From positions 1-38,945 of the forward strand of contig JAGOMJ010000005.1 of assembly GCA_017993615.1 (NCBI GenBank): a DNA stretch of 38,945 nucleotides, given 5' to 3'. Numbering within the stretch: the first letter of the stretch is position 1; every line of letters starts with the position of its first letter. Below are positions 36,801-38,945 of the stretch, piece after piece. A model generated the notes under the pieces. The model had not been told where the DNA came from. It ran no database searches and worked only from the letters and a program-made list of their open reading frames with translations. Both the position numbers and the translations under genes were made by a program. Origin of the DNA: Smithella sp. (lineage in GTDB: Bacteria > Desulfobacterota > Syntrophia > Syntrophales > Smithellaceae).

Positions 36801-37484
36801 ATGCGGATCCTGGCGTTTGACACCTCATCCCAAACGGCTTCCGTGGCCGTCCTGCAAGATGACGATATTCTCTATGACGTGATCATTCATACCGGCTTGA
36901 ATCACTCGGAAACGCTTTTGCCCGCCATTGACCAGGCCTGTCTGCGGACCAAAATCCCCCTTCCCGAATTCGATGTTTTTGCCTGCACCCTCGGTCCCGG
37001 ATCCTTCACCGGTCTGCGCATCGGCGCCGGCACGCTCAAGGGATTCATGCTGGCCACCGGCAAGCCGGCGGTCGGTGTTTCCTCCCTGGCCGCCATTGCG
37101 CTGAACGCGGAGAAAACCTCGAAAAAAATATATGCGCTGATGGATGCGGGGCGCGGCCAGGTCTACACGGCCTGCTTCCAATACGGGGCCGGCGGCATGA
37201 TCGAACAACAAGGCGGCGAACAGGTTGCCAATCCGTCGGACATCGTTTATGACGCCGATGCCGTTTACGTCGGCAGCGGGGTTATCAAATACGGGGCCGC
37301 ATTTATGCCCGAACGGCAAAACGGAATTCTTTCAACGGCAAAACAGCATTGCCGCGCTTCGGCCGTGGCTGTTTTAGGCAAAGCAAAATATGAACGCGGG
37401 GAACGGCTGAATGCCGAAAACTTTGTGCCGTTCTATTTGCGCTCGGCGGATGCCGATCAGAAAAAATCCTTTTTCGGGAAATGA
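36801..37484 (+). CDS. tsaB: tRNA t6A threonylcarbamoyl transferase accessory subunit TsaB
   Basis: A 227-aa partner of TsaD/TsaE in making t6A at position 37 of ANN-decoding tRNAs. The start MRILAFDTSSQTASVAVL is typical of the actin-like fold, and FACTLGPGSFTGLRIGAGT is the family signature. The C-terminus ends NFVPFYLRSADADQKK. ATG 36801, 1 nt after the rseP stop, no clear own ribosome site, so probably coupled. Last gene of the cluster; it converges on the TPR gene with 13 nt between and no terminator seen. Confidence 0.95.
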   Translation: MRILAFDTSSQTASVAVLQDDDILYDVIIHTGLNHSETLLPAIDQACLRTKIPLPEFDVFACTLGPGSFTGLRIGAGTLKGFMLATGKPAVGVSSLAAIALNAEKTSKKIYALMDAGRGQVYTACFQYGAGGMIEQQGGEQVANPSDIVYDADAVYVGSGVIKYGAAFMPERQNGILSTAKQHCRASAVAVLGKAKYERGERLNAENFVPFYLRSADADQKKSFFGK

Positions 37485-37497
37485 CTTCCCGCAGGCA

Positions 37498-38319
37498 TCA
37501 TGACGCTTTGATCTTGCTGAGCAGTTCCCAGACTTTTCTATTGTTGGGGTTCTGCGAGAGAACGAGCTGCAACCGTTCGACAATATCATCGATTTTAACG
37601 ATATTCGGATTGGATAAAAACAGGGAAAAATAGGCATTGGCCAGATTATAGTTGGTATCCTCGTGAAGCGGATTCACCTTCAGCGCCTTGCGGTAAGTCG
37701 AAATGGCCTGGATCAGATTGTTGGTGATTTCATAAACCGATCCCAGATCATTCCAGGCATCGGTATTTTCGGGTTCGATATTTAAAACTTTCTGGAAACT
37801 CTTCAGCGCTCTGGCGTAATCCCCGTCCTGAAAATAGATTCGTCCAAGATTGTGGATGGCTTTGGTATGCTTGGGGTTGATCTCGATGATGTTTTCATAT
37901 TCTTCCGCCGCCTCGTCATACATGTCGTGTCTGTCGTAAAGGGTTGCCAGGCAAAAGCGCGGTTCGATCGCCTGAGGTGCGATGTCAATCGCTCGGGTAT
38001 ACAGTTCCACGGCGTTGTGATAATCGCCCTGCATTTCCAGAATATGACCGATTTTTAAAATAGCTTCGATATAATCGCTTTTGACCTCCAGGGCTTTTTC
38101 GTAGGATTTTTTTGCAGAATCCAGCATATCCATCTTTTCATAAACATAGCCCAGATGGATATAATTCTTCGGGTTGTGCGGTTCAAGTTCGATGGTCTTT
38201 TGAAAGCATTTCAAGGCTTGATCAAATTCTTTGTTTTCCAGGTAGATGAAACCCCAGTTTTCATAATCTGAAGGCGAATAGTTGTCTTTATTGATATTTT
38301 TGGAATTTGCGATATTCAT
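37498..38319 (-). CDS. TPR-repeat protein
   Basis: A 273-aa soluble protein made almost entirely of about seven 34-residue TPR units. Clear ones include NWGFIYLENKEFDQALKCF, HLGYVYEKMDMLDSAKKSY and NLGRIYFQDGDYARALKSF. No signal peptide or membrane segment is evident. TPRs mediate protein-protein contact; the partner is unknown. ATG 38319 follows the Pro-rich gene by 77 nt on the same strand, so they may form an operon. Confidence 0.85.
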   Translation of the reverse strand: MNIANSKNINKDNYSPSDYENWGFIYLENKEFDQALKCFQKTIELEPHNPKNYIHLGYVYEKMDMLDSAKKSYEKALEVKSDYIEAILKIGHILEMQGDYHNAVELYTRAIDIAPQAIEPRFCLATLYDRHDMYDEAAEEYENIIEINPKHTKAIHNLGRIYFQDGDYARALKSFQKVLNIEPENTDAWNDLGSVYEITNNLIQAISTYRKALKVNPLHEDTNYNLANAYFSLFLSNPNIVKIDDIVERLQLVLSQNPNNRKVWELLSKIKAS

Positions 38320-38396
38320 TTCGTGATGATCAAGACACGCCCGATTAAGACATAAATATATTTAGATTTTCGAATTTTCATCCATTTGAAATCAAA

Positions 38397-38945
38397 TCAC
38401 TGCATGTGTGCAGGGCTGTTGAATTTTTTCAAAATGACATTCTTGACTTCAAACCATAAAGATACCGGATCAGCAAAAGAAGAATGCGTTAACTGCGGAT
38501 TTCCCTTTAAAATTTGCGCCGACCAGTAGCCCGCTAATTTGTTCTTATTTTCCTTGTTGGATGACTGCGCCTGCCGGATGACATGCGACGGAATCGCCAG
38601 TTTAATGGACTGCTGACCGATGGTGACCTCTTCAAAATCTTCCTCTTCAACTGCCTCCATCGGCATCGGCTGCTCTTCATAAGACTGTTGAGCCGTGTCC
38701 GCAGCGCGGACGCCTTGCGGAGGAGCAACATTACCCGGAGCGCTCACCGGAGGCGGGACAACGCTTGCCGAAGGTTTCGGCGGTACTGGAACCGCCTGAG
38801 GACGGACCGGTATCGGCTCTTCCTGGCGCACAGGTGCGGTATATGCCGGCATCTCTTCGGGTGCGGCCATTCTCGGTCTCATCGGCGCAGGCTCTTCCAT
38901 GCGCGGCGGAGCCGGACTGACAGGCGGCTGCTCGGGCATCACCGG
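38397..38945 (-). CDS. Proline-rich protein of unknown function (partial, N-terminus off the right edge)
   Basis: The minus-strand frame is open to the window edge; 181 residues follow the first GTG at 38942, but the true start is outside. The visible N-terminal ~100 residues are a Pro/Met/Glu/Ala-rich disordered tract with loose repeats such as RMEEPAPMRPRM and APEEMPAYTAPV. An acidic patch (EAVEEEDFEEV) leads into a compact C-terminal part, TIGQQSIKLAIPSHVIRQA, then LAGYWSAQILKGNPQLTHSS and a KNVILKKF helix. I do not recognise the family. The shape suggests a flexible linker or adaptor. Confidence 0.7.
   Translation of the reverse strand, partial: PVMPEQPPVSPAPPRMEEPAPMRPRMAAPEEMPAYTAPVRQEEPIPVRPQAVPVPPKPSASVVPPPVSAPGNVAPPQGVRAADTAQQSYEEQPMPMEAVEEEDFEEVTIGQQSIKLAIPSHVIRQAQSSNKENKNKLAGYWSAQILKGNPQLTHSSFADPVSLWFEVKNVILKKFNSPAHMQ

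Noticed and set aside
38384..38397. Perfect inverted repeat ATTTGA-AA-TCAAAT just after the Pro-rich gene
   Set aside because: A 2-nt loop and no T tract; AT-rich chance palindrome is the simplest reading.

Overview
The window reads as chromosomal core sequence from a Gram-negative, LPS-making bacterium, most likely a deltaproteobacterium (Desulfobacterota, Syntrophia-like). This is inferred from gene order, the short EF-Ts, outer-membrane functions (LptF/LptG, Lnt, TolC, GT9) and protein style, not from a database search. No tRNA, rRNA, insertion sequence, prophage or CRISPR array was seen. Genes are dense and several use TTG or GTG starts.

Layout. 1-6434: a type I secretion locus. A minus-strand operon carries an LssB-type ABC transporter, a HlyD adaptor and a LuxR-type regulator cut by the left edge. 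Diverging from it are a 109-aa conserved small protein and a TolC-family outer-membrane channel with a long leader. No secreted substrate gene is visible. 6636-7508: an exported two-domain protein. 7829-12207: radical SAM protein, CorC-like CBS protein, lnt, and prfB with its +1 programmed frameshift. 12377-14304: an MltD-like lytic transglycosylase whose reading frame breaks at an A10 run, with two further LysM domains in the -1 frame. 14359-15736: panC-panD behind a promoter, a hairpin with two bulged adenines and an intrinsic terminator. 15932-17356: ahcY. 17391-19637 (minus): lptF-lptG. 19941-21176: a GT9 glycosyltransferase. 21188-21938 (minus): two small conserved proteins. 22168-24906 (minus): a murein-peptide cluster (YkuD lipoprotein, VanX/DdpX dipeptidase, DAACS symporter). 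25082-29835: M23 peptidase, secA, argJ. 30023-32778: rpsB-tsf-pyrH-frr behind a structured leader. 32957-37484: uppS-cdsA-dxr-rseP-tsaB. 37498-38945 (minus): a TPR protein and a Pro-rich protein cut by the right edge.

Most of the window serves the cell envelope: lipoprotein maturation, LPS export, undecaprenyl and phospholipid precursors, murein hydrolysis, Sec and type I export. The rest is translation and cofactor supply.

The observations most worth checking are (1) the candidate -1 recoding site in the mltD-like gene, where an upstream Shine-Dalgarno-like element, an A10 slippery run and a downstream hairpin holding the zero-frame stop all line up; (2) the panC leader, where a hairpin with two bulged adenines competes with an 11-bp antiterminator ahead of a terminator, fitting the orphan 'pan' RNA motif; (3) a three-tier structured leader before rpsB; and (4) a LuxR regulator whose receiver has lost its phospho-acceptor aspartate.
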